Shown: piece after piece, positions 1-7,743 of the stretch
Layout of the letters: each line of letters opens with the position of its first letter
How positions within the stretch are numbered: position 1 is the first letter of the stretch
From: Chryseosolibacter sp966095595
GTDB taxonomy: Bacteria > Bacteroidota > Bacteroidia > Cytophagales > Cyclobacteriaceae
Length of the DNA: 12,079 nt
NCBI GenBank assembly: GCA_966095595.1
Contig: CBHTUB010000151.1
Span: forward strand, 1 to 12,079
Reading direction: 5' to 3'
Notes under the pieces: generated by a model
Seen by the model: the letters and a program-made list of their open reading frames with translations, nothing else
Told to the model about the DNA's origin: nothing
Databases searched by the model: none
Translations under genes and position numbers: made by a program

Positions 1-480
1 TCGCTTTCCCTGCTCTCACACGATGATGCGGAGTTTGTTCTGCATCTTCTCAATCCGCCAACCGGGCTTCGATATATCGGCGACACAAAAGTAAAAACGT
101 CCGCTGATGCCGTGCGATACATTGAAGACGGCCCCATGAAAAGCTATGCCCTGCGCGGATTTGGCTTGTCTAAAGTCTCGCTGTTACAGACGAATGAGCC
201 GATCGGAATGTGTGGCCTGCTCGTACGGGACTACCTGGAATCGCCCGATATCGGGTTTGCATTTCTTCCGGAACATTCAGGAAAGGGTTATGGCTATGAG
301 ATCGCATCGGCCACGATAGACCACCACAGGAAGATGCACAATGTGACCACGATCAGCGCCATCACGGTTCCGGACAACCAGGCGTCGATCTCACTCCTGA
401 AAAAACTTCGCTTCATCGAAAAGGAGAAGCTCCGGCGTGATGGCGAAGAGCTCCTCCTCTTTGAGAACCGCCTGAGCTGA
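1..480 (+). CDS. GNAT-family N-acetyltransferase (RimJ/RimL-like), 5' end outside window
   Basis: The reading frame is open from the first base to a TGA at 478-480, giving about 159 residues that lack the true start. A GTG at 112 could be read as a start but lies inside the domain, so the gene is cut by the window edge and not short. The acetyl-CoA pyrophosphate loop is visible as HSGKGYGYEIA (Q/R-x-x-G-x-G type). It is preceded by the beta strand DIGFAFLP and followed by the usual C-terminal pattern VPDNQASISLLKKLRFIEKE, in which N-x-x-S-x-x-L-L-x-K-x-G/R-F is typical of the Acetyltransf_3 group. Such enzymes transfer acetyl from acetyl-CoA to an amino group in the cytoplasm. The substrate (ribosomal protein N-terminus, antibiotic or small amine) cannot be told. 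The family usually has 165-180 residues, so only some 10-20 residues are missing. Confidence 0.9.
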   Translation, partial: SLSLLSHDDAEFVLHLLNPPTGLRYIGDTKVKTSADAVRYIEDGPMKSYALRGFGLSKVSLLQTNEPIGMCGLLVRDYLESPDIGFAFLPEHSGKGYGYEIASATIDHHRKMHNVTTISAITVPDNQASISLLKKLRFIEKEKLRRDGEELLLFENRLS

Positions 481-550
481 TACGGGGGGCATCCCCAATC
501 CCATATGAGATATCTGGAGGAATTGATGTACATTGCAGGCGGAAACGTTA

Positions 551-934
551 ATGGCTTTGCTGGCGTCACTGAGAAACCAATTCTATTCGACACTCCTCAC
601 ACTGATGATGGCTACTCAACTGCTCAACCTGAGCATTGACGCGATCGATCCTTTTCCCCATTTTGAAGATCTGTCGATCAATGAAATAGAAAGCTGTATC
701 GAGCTGGTCATCGAAGTAGTCCTTGGTCATGAAAATGCCATAAGGGAAACAGAGGATCATGACCATTCTTCCTGCAAGACCGGAAACATGATCGTCCTCT
801 TCGCCTGCACCAGACAACAACTTGCTTTTTCGGATGATCACGGCATCGAAGTATGCCCTGTTTTTTCTTCTATGTCCTTCTTCATAAAAACTCCCGTGCT
901 TGCCATTATATCGCCACCGCCGCGATTGGTCTGA
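551..934 (+). CDS. Small probable secreted protein with D/H-rich patch and PPP tail, function unknown
   Basis: This is a 127-residue reading frame. Residues 8-27 form a hydrophobic segment (FYSTLLTLMMATQLLNLS) that looks like a signal peptide or anchor. It is followed by SIDAIDPF, a conserved-looking helix EDLSINEIESCIELVIEVVLG (39-59), an acidic/histidine patch RETEDHDH (65-72), and a C-terminal end SPPPRLV. I recall Bacteroidota hypothetical proteins with this plan (signal, NEIES helix, D/H stretch, terminal PPP), but could not search for them. A role is unknown; metal contact by the D/H patch is only a guess. Start: ATG 551 fits the signal peptide; a TTG at 533 would add six residues. The gene lies 42 nt ahead of the UPF0114 gene on the same strand and may share its transcript. 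A competing antisense frame (566-841) also looks coding-like, which lowers certainty. Confidence 0.6.
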   Translation: MALLASLRNQFYSTLLTLMMATQLLNLSIDAIDPFPHFEDLSINEIESCIELVIEVVLGHENAIRETEDHDHSSCKTGNMIVLFACTRQQLAFSDDHGIEVCPVFSSMSFFIKTPVLAIISPPPRLV

Positions 935-976
935 CGTTCCTGGATCAGATCAATCTCATTATCAACACGAAAAATT

Positions 977-1543
977 ATGGCAGGCAAAAAAAATAAATTC
1001 ACATTCATAGAGGACACCATCGAGTTCCTCGTATTCTTCGCACGGTGGTTTCAGGCTCCGATCTACCTCGGACTTGTGTTCGGCTGTGCCCTGTATACTT
1101 ACAAATTCATGGAAGAGCTTTCGTACATGGCGCTCGGCATCGACAGATTCACCGAAGTACAGGTAATGCTCATGATACTCGGCCTGATCGACATTTCCAT
1201 GGTAATGAACCTGCTGGTGATCGTGATCGTGGGTGGCTATTCGATTTTTACGAGCCGTCTCGACTTTGAAGGAAAAGAGGATAAGCCGCAGTGGCTCGAT
1301 AAGCTCGACGCCGACAGGCTAAAGGTCAAACTATCAACTTCACTGGCATCTGTTTCGGGCGTACACCTGCTCAAGACTTTTATCGATATCCACGAAGAGA
1401 CGAAGACGGGAAATTTTGAACCGATGAATTTTGAGATAGCCATTCATCTCGTGTTCATTATATCATCATTGATCCTCGCCTGGATCGTGAATATCCTTGC
1501 CAATAAATCCGAAGTCATCAACCATGCCAAAAACGGTCATTAA
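977..1543 (+). CDS. yqhA: UPF0114 (YqhA-type) inner-membrane protein
   Basis: The protein has 188 residues, close to family size. The N-terminus FIEDTIEFLVFFARWFQAPIY and the segment LGLIDISMVMNLLVIVIVGGY (about 68-88) are the hallmarks of the UPF0114/YqhA family. Membrane spans are predicted at about 27-46, 62-92 and 152-175, with a polar cytosolic-looking stretch RLDFEGKEDKPQWLDKLD (94-111) and the conserved LSTSLASVSGVHLLKTF (119-135). The family has no established biochemical role. It is a conserved multi-span inner-membrane protein, sometimes compared with channel or transport components. ATG 977 is chosen because the family homology begins at once. No Shine-Dalgarno sequence is visible, as is usual for this phylum. 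Confidence 0.92.
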   Translation: MAGKKNKFTFIEDTIEFLVFFARWFQAPIYLGLVFGCALYTYKFMEELSYMALGIDRFTEVQVMLMILGLIDISMVMNLLVIVIVGGYSIFTSRLDFEGKEDKPQWLDKLDADRLKVKLSTSLASVSGVHLLKTFIDIHEETKTGNFEPMNFEIAIHLVFIISSLILAWIVNILANKSEVINHAKNGH

Positions 1544-1569
1544 AAATGGTAAAAAACTACCATTGACCG
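1534..1569. repeat. Imperfect inverted repeat over the yqhA stop codon
   Basis: CGGTCA (1534-1539) pairs with TGACCG (1564-1569), and ATGGTA (1546-1551) pairs with TACCAT (1558-1563) around a loop AAAAAC. A six-base bulge TTAAAA (1540-1545) on the left arm contains the TAA stop of yqhA. The two stems would stack into a 12-bp hairpin. No T tract follows, so it is not a classical terminator. It may stabilise the mRNA 3' end or be a protein site. Confidence 0.45.
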
Positions 1570-1658
1570 GCAGTTAAAGCGACTGTATGTTCGCGTAAAC
1601 CTCAATCAGAGGCTTTGGGTGGGCCATTCATTCGCAGTTTAATGACTGGCTAAAAATT

Positions 1659-1700
1659 TAGGCAGCCGCTATAGACGATACCGGCTGCTTATTTTTTTAT
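1659..1700. terminator. Bidirectional intrinsic terminator between convergent genes
   Basis: GCAGCCG (1662-1668) pairs with CGGCTGC (1682-1688). The stem is extended outward by a G-U and two A-T pairs (1659-1661 with 1689-1691), around a 13-base loop. On the plus strand it is followed by TTATTTTTTTAT. On the minus strand the stem is followed by TAAATTTTTA. It therefore can stop transcription from the plus-strand yqhA side and from the minus-strand response regulator, which converge here. The remaining 1544-1706 spacer holds no gene that I can support. Confidence 0.75.
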
Positions 1701-1706
1701 AGGTTT

Positions 1707-2099
1707 TTATAACTTGATGATCTGTTTCAACGATTCTACGAGGGCCTGGAAATTCGCCGCCTTGGGCAGGAACTGATTGGCGCCAAGATTCTTATACTCT
1801 TCGATTTCGCTGTTTAGAATGCTCCCGGAATACATGATGACGGGCACCGACCTTAACCTCCGATTTTTTCGCAGCTCTGCCAATACCGCCTTTCCGTCCA
1901 GCATGGGCATTCGGATATCAAGAAAAATATAGTCTGGAAGAAGTGTATCCTTCAATATATGCAACGCTTCCTTCGCATTTTTTGCCAACAGACATTTCGC
2001 AAGAGGATTGATCGTCTTTACCGCCCTGAAAAAGAAATCGAGATCATCCGGATCGTCGTCAATGTTCAGAAGTACCATACCGCCACTGTTTCCTTTCAT
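1707..2099 (-). CDS. Single-domain response regulator (receiver only)
   Basis: The 130 residues form one CheY-like receiver domain and nothing else. The acidic pocket is IDDDPDD (D15, D16), the phospho-acceptor is D61 in FLDIRMPMLDG, the switch Ser is S91 in MYSGS, and the conserved Lys is K113 in FLPKA. All catalytic residues are present, so it should be phosphorylated. With no output domain it probably acts by protein contact or as a phosphorelay intermediate, in the manner of the many short REC proteins of Bacteroidota. No histidine kinase is in the window. It lies 103 nt downstream of the FAD/Fe-S enzyme on the same strand and ends at the bidirectional terminator. A later in-frame ATG (2078) would shorten it by seven residues without harming the domain. 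Confidence 0.93.
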   Translation of the reverse strand: MKGNSGGMVLLNIDDDPDDLDFFFRAVKTINPLAKCLLAKNAKEALHILKDTLLPDYIFLDIRMPMLDGKAVLAELRKNRRLRSVPVIMYSGSILNSEIEEYKNLGANQFLPKAANFQALVESLKQIIKL

Positions 2100-2202
2100 C
2101 GCCCAAATAACGTACCCCTTTCGTGGATATTATATCCCGAATAGTTTACCCGCTTCTCTAAAAGATAAACAACCGCATAATGCTGCCAACAGGCAACAGC
2201 TG

Positions 2203-5121
2203 CTACTTCTGCCGAAGGGCGCTGAAGAGAATCTCAACCGGGTGTAGTGCTTTCCTGTCTGTGCCGTCCTTGATCTGATGCCTGCAACTTGTACCGGCAG
2301 CGGCGATGATGACTGATGATGGCTGCTTTCTCACCGTTGGAAAGAGTACAAGCTCTCCGATCTGCATGGAAATATCATAGTGCTCTTTCTCAAAGCCAAA
2401 GGACCCGGCCATGCCGCAACATCCTGAAGCGATCATGTGTACTTCATTATTTCCGAGTTTCGAGAGCACCTTCTTCACATGCGTTAGTGAAGACAGCGCT
2501 TTCTGCTGACAATGTCCATGAAACTTGATCAATGCACGCTGATCCTGAAAAAGTGAGACTTGAATGTTACCTGCATCGAGTTCTTTGGAGAGGAACTCTT
2601 CGATCATGAGCGTGTGACTCGCAATACGGATCGCAGCTTCCTTTTCCTCTCCACGAAGAAGGTCCGGATACTCATCCCTGAAACTAAGAATTGCCGAAGG
2701 CTCCACGCCCACGAGCGGAGTTTCATGGGTGATCAGATCGCGGAACACCATCACATTTTTCCTTGCGAGCTGTTGCGCCTCCCCGAGCAATCCCTTCGAA
2801 AGATAACTTCTTCCTGATTCATGGTGGTCGACGAACTTTACCCCATACCCCAATGCGTCCAGTAGCTTGACCGTCGTGATGCCGATCTCCGCTTCGTTGT
2901 AGTTCAGGAATTCATCAACGAACATGTACACGGTTTTTTTGGGACTCGTTGTCCTGGGTTGAAACGAGCGAAACCATTTTTTCCAGGTCACCTTCGAAAG
3001 GTGCGGCATGCTCCGGTCCGGCGCAAAGCCGATGAGTTTTTTTGCCAGTCCGCCAGTCACGCGGTTCCCGAAAACAAATCTGTATCCCCATGGAAATACA
3101 GATGCAAGCCTCATCGCCAGAGGGAAGTTTCCAATCATCCGGGCACGGAACGGGACTCCTTTGGCCTTGTAATACTGATATTGCCACTCCTGCTTCAACT
3201 TTCCGACATCCACATTCGAAGGACACTCCGACTTACAGCCTTTGCACCCCAGGCAGAGGTCCATCACCTCTTTGATCTCATCGTGCGAGAACGGGTTTTC
3301 TCGTGTGGACCTGGTCATCATTTCACGCAGGATATTGGCACGGGCACGCGTGGTATCTTTTTCATTGCGCGTTGCCATGTAGCTCGGACACATGGTTCCT
3401 CCGCTCAAATGCGTCTTGCGGCAGTCACCGGACCCATTGCATTGCTCTGCGGTGCGTAATATTCCCAGGTTCTCCGAGAAGTCGAGGATCGTGTCGAACT
3501 CACGCGTCTCCTGATCCCGCTCGAATCGCAGAAACGTATCCATCGGCGGCGTATCGACGATCTTTCCCGGATTGAAAACGTTATTCGGATCCCAAACTTT
3601 TTTCAGGCCGCGGATCAACTCATAGTTGCGCGGGCCGATCATCTGAGGAATAAACTCTCCGCGCAGTCGGCCGTCACCGTGTTCTCCGGAAAGTGAACCT
3701 TTATATTTTTTTACCAGCGTAGCGATCTCTTCGGCGATCATGCGGAAAAGCTTTACACCTGCAGTGGTCTTCAGATCGATGATAGGACGAAGATGAAGCT
3801 CGCCGGAGCCCGCGTGAGCATAGTGCACACTATACAGGTCGTGTTTCTTCAAAATTTCACCGAAGTCGCGAATGAAAGCCGGCAGATCTTCCACGTCGAC
3901 GGCTGTATCTTCAATAACAGGAACAGGCTTTTCATCTCCCGGCACATTCGACAACAGTCCAAGACCAGCCTTTCGCAGGTTCCACACTTTCTTGATATCG
4001 TCACCAATCACAATGGGGAATGAATATCCAAGTCCCTGCGCTTTCAGGTCGTCGATCAGGCGATGAGCTGTTTCCAACGCCTCAGCTTCCGAGGTACGGG
4101 TGATCTCGGCAACGAGGATTGCCTGGGGATCGCCTTCGATGAAAAAACGGTTTTCGATCTGTCCGATATTACGCTTGGTCGCCTCAAATACGTAGTGATC
4201 CATAAGCTCCACCGCGGAAGGATTGTACTTCAACGCCACGAGGTTTGCATGCAGCGATTCGTCGATGCTCTTGCAGTGAATGCATACAAGCTTCTTGAAC
4301 GGCGGATCGAGTGGCGTAAGCCTGATCTTTGCAGCAGTCACGAAGGCAAGGGTTCCTTCGGAGCCGGCGATCAGTGAGCAAAAATTGAATCGATCTCCGT
4401 TAGCTTCGAATGGCTTCATCCGCGCGAGGAGATCGATCGCATAACCTGTATTACGACGTTGTATGGTCTTTTTGGGAAACTCCCGTTCGATCGCAGCGCG
4501 ATTGTCCTTGTCAGAGAGTATCTGATGGGCGTGATGATATACCCGGTCGATCAACTTGTCCGAGGTGGCTGACGACTGCAAGAATATATGTTCATCTACG
4601 GGGCCGAAAGTCGCCTTCGTGCCATCGGCAAGGATCGCGTGAACCTCAAGCAAGTGCTCCCGGGTGCTTCCGTAGACGATGGAGTTGGCGCCACAGGAAT
4701 TGTTACCGATCATCCCGCCGATCATGGCGCGGTTGGCGGTCGACGTCTCCGGCGCAAAGAAAAAACCCAGTGGCTTCAGATGCTGATTGAGATCATCACG
4801 CACGATACCCGGTTCTACCCACGCCCATTTTTCTTCGGCGTTGACCTCGATGATCTTCGTGAAATGTTTTGAAACATCGACAACGATGCCTGCGCCGACC
4901 ACTTGCCCTGCCAGCGATGTTCCGGCAGTACGCGGGATAACCGATGTGCCGTTTTCGTTCGCAAACCGGATCAACCGGACGAGGTCTTCCTCGTTTTTCG
5001 GGACAGCCACAGCCAATGGCATTTCCCTGTATGCCGAAGCATCGGTTGCATACAATCTTCGGGTAGTCTCATCAGTGAAGAGATCTCCGTTCAAAGATTT
5101 CTTCAACGCAGTCAAGTTCAT
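2203..5121 (-). CDS. FAD-linked oxidase fused to Fe-S/CCG module (D-2-hydroxyacid dehydrogenase, GlcD/YdiJ/D-lactate type)
   Basis: Numbered from ATG 5121 the protein has 972 residues; a TTG at 5148 would add nine unlikely ones. Order of parts: FAD_binding_4 (about 35-270) with PRTAGTSLAGQ and GGMIGNNSCGANS (135-147); FAD-oxidase C domain (about 280-525) with HYAHAGSGELHLRP (433-446) and GEHGDGRLRGEF (479-490). Then come two 4Fe-4S sites, C561/C567/C578 and CLGCKGCKSECP (C623, C626, C629, C633). Last is a C-terminal cysteine-rich region with GHCQQ (C871), SGCCG (C901, C902) and C946. Established members oxidise D-lactate, glycolate or D-2-hydroxyglutarate and pass electrons through Fe-S centres. 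All key residues look intact. The size and architecture match the YdiJ-like one-chain form, where glcD, glcF and similar subunits are fused. The substrate cannot be fixed from sequence. No lactate permease or regulator lies beside it. Confidence 0.93.
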   Translation of the reverse strand: MNLTALKKSLNGDLFTDETTRRLYATDASAYREMPLAVAVPKNEEDLVRLIRFANENGTSVIPRTAGTSLAGQVVGAGIVVDVSKHFTKIIEVNAEEKWAWVEPGIVRDDLNQHLKPLGFFFAPETSTANRAMIGGMIGNNSCGANSIVYGSTREHLLEVHAILADGTKATFGPVDEHIFLQSSATSDKLIDRVYHHAHQILSDKDNRAAIEREFPKKTIQRRNTGYAIDLLARMKPFEANGDRFNFCSLIAGSEGTLAFVTAAKIRLTPLDPPFKKLVCIHCKSIDESLHANLVALKYNPSAVELMDHYVFEATKRNIGQIENRFFIEGDPQAILVAEITRTSEAEALETAHRLIDDLKAQGLGYSFPIVIGDDIKKVWNLRKAGLGLLSNVPGDEKPVPVIEDTAVDVEDLPAFIRDFGEILKKHDLYSVHYAHAGSGELHLRPIIDLKTTAGVKLFRMIAEEIATLVKKYKGSLSGEHGDGRLRGEFIPQMIGPRNYELIRGLKKVWDPNNVFNPGKIVDTPPMDTFLRFERDQETREFDTILDFSENLGILRTAEQCNGSGDCRKTHLSGGTMCPSYMATRNEKDTTRARANILREMMTRSTRENPFSHDEIKEVMDLCLGCKGCKSECPSNVDVGKLKQEWQYQYYKAKGVPFRARMIGNFPLAMRLASVFPWGYRFVFGNRVTGGLAKKLIGFAPDRSMPHLSKVTWKKWFRSFQPRTTSPKKTVYMFVDEFLNYNEAEIGITTVKLLDALGYGVKFVDHHESGRSYLSKGLLGEAQQLARKNVMVFRDLITHETPLVGVEPSAILSFRDEYPDLLRGEEKEAAIRIASHTLMIEEFLSKELDAGNIQVSLFQDQRALIKFHGHCQQKALSSLTHVKKVLSKLGNNEVHMIASGCCGMAGSFGFEKEHYDISMQIGELVLFPTVRKQPSSVIIAAAGTSCRHQIKDGTDRKALHPVEILFSALRQK

Positions 5122-5228
5122 GATCCAAACATAATTATTTGAGGTCAACTAACCATGAAGAACCATCCGGAGACCAGGCAAGAATTAACTGAAACGTTTG
5201 CAGTTCACGTGAGCCTAACGAATGTGCG

Positions 5229-6209
5229 CTATCTGTTCAACGACCATAGCACGTCCGTATTGAGGGAAAGAAATACATCATCACCACGCGAGATATCTGC
5301 AGAAGAAGTCACGAGCAACAGTTCTGCGGATGAGGTTGAAACCTTGACCTCATAATAGCCTCCGCCAAAGCTTTTCCGCTTCACGACTCCGCGTGCCGCT
5401 GAACGGCCCCGATTGACGAGAACGATCTGTTCGGGACGGATCATTACCCATTCGCCGGCCCCGGAGATCTCTACCTTGCCAAACAGCTCTCGCGCGACCG
5501 ACACGGGAAGCAGGTTATAATTCCCGAACAAGGCCGCGACATACTCGGACTGCGGCTGATGATAGATCTTCTCAGGCGAACCACTTTGAACGATCTCTCC
5601 GCTTCTCATCACCAGCACGCGGTCCGCCCACGTCAGTGTGTCGTCAGGGTCATGTGAGATGAGAATACAACTGATTCCCGAGATATTGCGGATCACCGAG
5701 CGCAATGTTTTTTTGTGGACCATGTCCAGATTGGAGTACGGTTCGTCCAGGAGAAGCAGCTTCGGCGACGAGATCAGAATTTTTGCTATGGCCACACGTT
5801 GCTTTTCCCCGCCCGACAATTCATCGGAGCGTCGCGACATGAGATGACTGATGTGACAGATATCAAACAACTTCCTGGCATCGGGCTCCGGGAGGATATT
5901 GGCATAGGTAAGGATCTGCTCAACGCGCAAAAACTTCTGCAATTCAAAATGCTGGGAGAGATAGTGGATATCAGGATGACCGGGGACCAGCCGCTCATCA
6001 GGTCCCTGCACTAACTTGTCTTCAAAAATTACCTGGCCTGAGGCTGGTTGCAAAAGTCCTGCGATAATCTTCAATAGTGAGCTCTTGCCGGAGCCGGTCT
6101 CCCCGGCGATGGCAATCTTCTGTGCGGCCCGTTGCAGAAAAGAAATCCCCGAAAGGACGACCCGGTTATCATGCGCCATGGAGATATCGCGCACCTCTAG
6201 AAAACTCAT
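5229..6209 (-). CDS. Orphan ABC transporter ATP-binding protein with TOBE-like C-terminus
   Basis: Numbered from ATG 6209, the 326 residues show Walker A GETGSGKS (36-43), Q-loop Q86, signature LSGGE (131-135), Walker B LLLLDEP (151-157, E156), D-loop NLD (160-162) and H-loop H186. All are intact. About 85 C-terminal residues starting near VMIRPEQI resemble the TOBE/MOP-type regulatory barrel of PotA, CysA or ModC importers. The family energises import of polyamines, sulfate, molybdate, iron or sugars, but no permease or binding-protein gene is in the window. ATG 6209 is preferred over an upstream GTG (6230) because it overlaps the TGA of the preceding zinc-ribbon gene as ATGA, indicating coupled translation. 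The partner permease must be elsewhere, or the ATPase serves another role with its co-encoded partner. Confidence 0.9.
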   Translation of the reverse strand: MSFLEVRDISMAHDNRVVLSGISFLQRAAQKIAIAGETGSGKSSLLKIIAGLLQPASGQVIFEDKLVQGPDERLVPGHPDIHYLSQHFELQKFLRVEQILTYANILPEPDARKLFDICHISHLMSRRSDELSGGEKQRVAIAKILISSPKLLLLDEPYSNLDMVHKKTLRSVIRNISGISCILISHDPDDTLTWADRVLVMRSGEIVQSGSPEKIYHQPQSEYVAALFGNYNLLPVSVARELFGKVEISGAGEWVMIRPEQIVLVNRGRSAARGVVKRKSFGGGYYEVKVSTSSAELLLVTSSADISRGDDVFLSLNTDVLWSLNR

Positions 6210-6844
6210 TTCCTGGTCTTGTTTTCCCACGTGTCCATTTTAATTTTTTCGATAAGCAGGGAATTTTTGAATTCGTGAATGAGTCTCTCCATTTCCGTGT
6301 CGCGTTGCTCAAGGGCCGCGAACTCTGCTTCGTGGGCGTCGATCACAGGCTTCAGCTTATCGAGGTTGGCCTGCATATTGTCAATCGATGCTTTCATTGC
6401 TGTTCGTTCATCAGCGTTTGACTCTTTGTCTTCCTTGTCACGCAACATCTGGATCACCTCTTCGATGTACTTGATCATGTCCCACGGGTTATTGGGTCTG
6501 TTCCAGGTAAATTCGATATTGCACTTACGGCATCTGTACCGGTTGCTTTTCCATCCTTTTTCATTCTTCTCGACGCCGACCAGCTTGAGCATGCTACCGG
6601 AATGACAGGTGGGGCATTCCGCATTGTCCTTCACCAGTTTTTTCAACTGTTCGCGTTGTTCGAGAATAAATGCCCGGCTGTCGGCGTGGCTGTTCATCTG
6701 CTCCACGAATTTATCCACGGCTTCTTCGACCTTTTTATGTTCCTCGCTGAGCTTTCCTTCGGCAATAAGCTTCTTACTCTGCTTCTTGAAGAAGGTCGCT
6801 ACCTTGACGAGCTCGCGTTCATTGCTTTTAAAATTCTTGTTCAT
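6206..6844 (-). CDS. Zinc-ribbon protein flanked by coiled coils, function unknown
   Basis: The 212 residues contain a C4 zinc ribbon, CPTC (C77, C80) and CRKC (C105, C108). Between the pairs is the usual basic strand-rich loop (LKLVGVEKNEKGWKSNRYR), and the aromatic EFTWNRP follows. Residues about 1-74 and 122-205 are charged and helical (for example KKQSKKLIAEGKLSEEHKKVEEAV and the K/E-rich end), consistent with coiled coils. There is no signal peptide or membrane span, so the protein is cytoplasmic. I do not recognise a named family. The stop overlaps the start of the ABC ATPase (ATGA), so the two proteins are likely made together and may act together. It lies 41 nt after purU. Nucleic-acid or protein binding by the ribbon is an inference. 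Confidence 0.85.
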   Translation of the reverse strand: MNKNFKSNERELVKVATFFKKQSKKLIAEGKLSEEHKKVEEAVDKFVEQMNSHADSRAFILEQREQLKKLVKDNAECPTCHSGSMLKLVGVEKNEKGWKSNRYRCRKCNIEFTWNRPNNPWDMIKYIEEVIQMLRDKEDKESNADERTAMKASIDNMQANLDKLKPVIDAHEAEFAALEQRDTEMERLIHEFKNSLLIEKIKMDTWENKTRK

Positions 6845-6862
6845 CCACTCGGTTTCTGAAAA

Positions 6863-6893
6863 TTATATAAAAACAGTGTTCCCTGCTAATCAA
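6863..6893 (-). promoter_or_regulatory. Weak internal promoter candidate before the zinc-ribbon gene
   Basis: On the minus strand TTGATT (6893-6888, across the purU stop) stands 18 nt before TATATAAT (6869-6862), about 17 nt ahead of ATG 6844. This could let the zinc-ribbon/ABC pair be expressed apart from purU. A-T richness alone could explain it. Confidence 0.25.
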
Positions 6894-7722
6894 ATATCAC
6901 TGTCTTGTTGTGGTGCACGAATACTCGCTCACTCAACACGAGCTTAAGCGAACGCGCGAGCACGATCTTCTCGACATCCCTTCCTGCCAGAGCCATCTCG
7001 CGGGCGCTGTGACTGTGCGCAACGGGGATAACGCTTTGCGCGATGATCGGTCCTTCGTCGAGGTTGTCGTTCACAAAGTGCGCCGTCGCACCGATGATCT
7101 TTACACCCCTGTCATAGGCCTGTTGGTAAGGGCTGGCCCCCACGAACGCCGGAAGAAATGAATGGTGAATATTGATGATGCGATTGGGATATCGCCTTAC
7201 GAATTCCGATGAAAGGACCCGCATGTATTTCGCAAGGACCAGAAATTCCGGCTTGTATCTCTCAACTGTTTCTATGACCGCCTGTTCATGGTCGGTCCTG
7301 CTCATCGCCTCGTGTGAAATGAAGTGAAAGGGTATGTTGAATTTTTCCACCAGCTCCTCAAGATTGGGATAGTTGCTGATCACACACCTGATATTGAAAT
7401 CCATTTCATTGAAATGATGACGGATCAGCAGATCGCTGAGGCAGTGATGTTCCTTCGTAACAAGGATGACCACATCACGTTTTTGTGCCGACACCAGCCT
7501 GATCACCGCCGTGGACGGTAGTACGTTCCTAAGATCATCCAGCAACTGATGTCCATCGAACTGTCCGGAAAACTCCGTGCGCATAAAAAAGTGGCTGAGG
7601 TTTTTTTCGACAAACTCCCCATTGCTGATGATATTGAGCCTTTGCTTGTAGATAATATGCGTAATTTTATAAACGAGGCCCGGCTCGTCGGGACAATGGA
7701 TCAACAGGATGCTGGAATTCAT
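6886..7722 (-). CDS. purU: Formyltetrahydrofolate deformylase PurU
   Basis: The 278 residues match the family length. An N-terminal ACT domain (about 3-80, starting ILLIHCPDEPGLVYKIT) precedes a formyl-transferase fold (about 84-270). The active site is visible: N184 and H186 in RIINIHHSFLPAF and D222 in NDNLDEGPI, the N/H/D triad of formyltransferase-type enzymes. The motif GASPYQQAYDRGVKIIGATAHF is diagnostic for PurU, as is the end REMALAGRDVEKIVLARSLK. The enzyme hydrolyses 10-formyl-tetrahydrofolate to formate and THF in the cytosol. The formate can feed PurT-type purine synthesis, and the THF balances the one-carbon pool. In E. coli the ACT domain mediates control by methionine and glycine. 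It is the first gene of the minus-strand run and is divergent from the SDR gene. Confidence 0.96.
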   Translation of the reverse strand: MNSSILLIHCPDEPGLVYKITHIIYKQRLNIISNGEFVEKNLSHFFMRTEFSGQFDGHQLLDDLRNVLPSTAVIRLVSAQKRDVVILVTKEHHCLSDLLIRHHFNEMDFNIRCVISNYPNLEELVEKFNIPFHFISHEAMSRTDHEQAVIETVERYKPEFLVLAKYMRVLSSEFVRRYPNRIINIHHSFLPAFVGASPYQQAYDRGVKIIGATAHFVNDNLDEGPIIAQSVIPVAHSHSAREMALAGRDVEKIVLARSLKLVLSERVFVHHNKTVIFD

Positions 7723-7743
7723 AGTATCGATATCTAAAGCTAT

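Noticed and set aside
112..480. GTG at 112 as the start of the acetyltransferase
   Set aside because: The same frame is open to base 1 with plausible GNAT sequence, so the real start is upstream of the window.
484..496. GGGG/CCCC hairpin after the acetyltransferase stop
   Set aside because: Four-pair stem without a T tract; too weak to call a terminator.
294..593. Minus-strand 99-codon frame antisense to the acetyltransferase end
   Set aside because: Ser/Arg-rich translation typical of an antisense shadow; it runs through the intergenic stretch without domain features.
566..841. Minus-strand reading frame of 91 codons opposite the small secreted protein
   Set aside because: It starts at GTG, has no clear domain or signal, and lies wholly inside the better-supported plus frame with its signal segment and PPP tail.
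5126..5133. TATGTTTG on the minus strand, a perfect TAnnTTTG match before the FAD/Fe-S gene
   Set aside because: It ends only four bases before the chosen ATG and has no TTTG at 19-20 nt upstream, so transcription would start inside the gene.
5155..5355. Plus-strand 66-codon frame antisense to the ABC ATPase tail
   Set aside because: Low-complexity Ser/Thr/Glu sequence, mostly the complement of the TOBE-like coding region, with no ribosome site.
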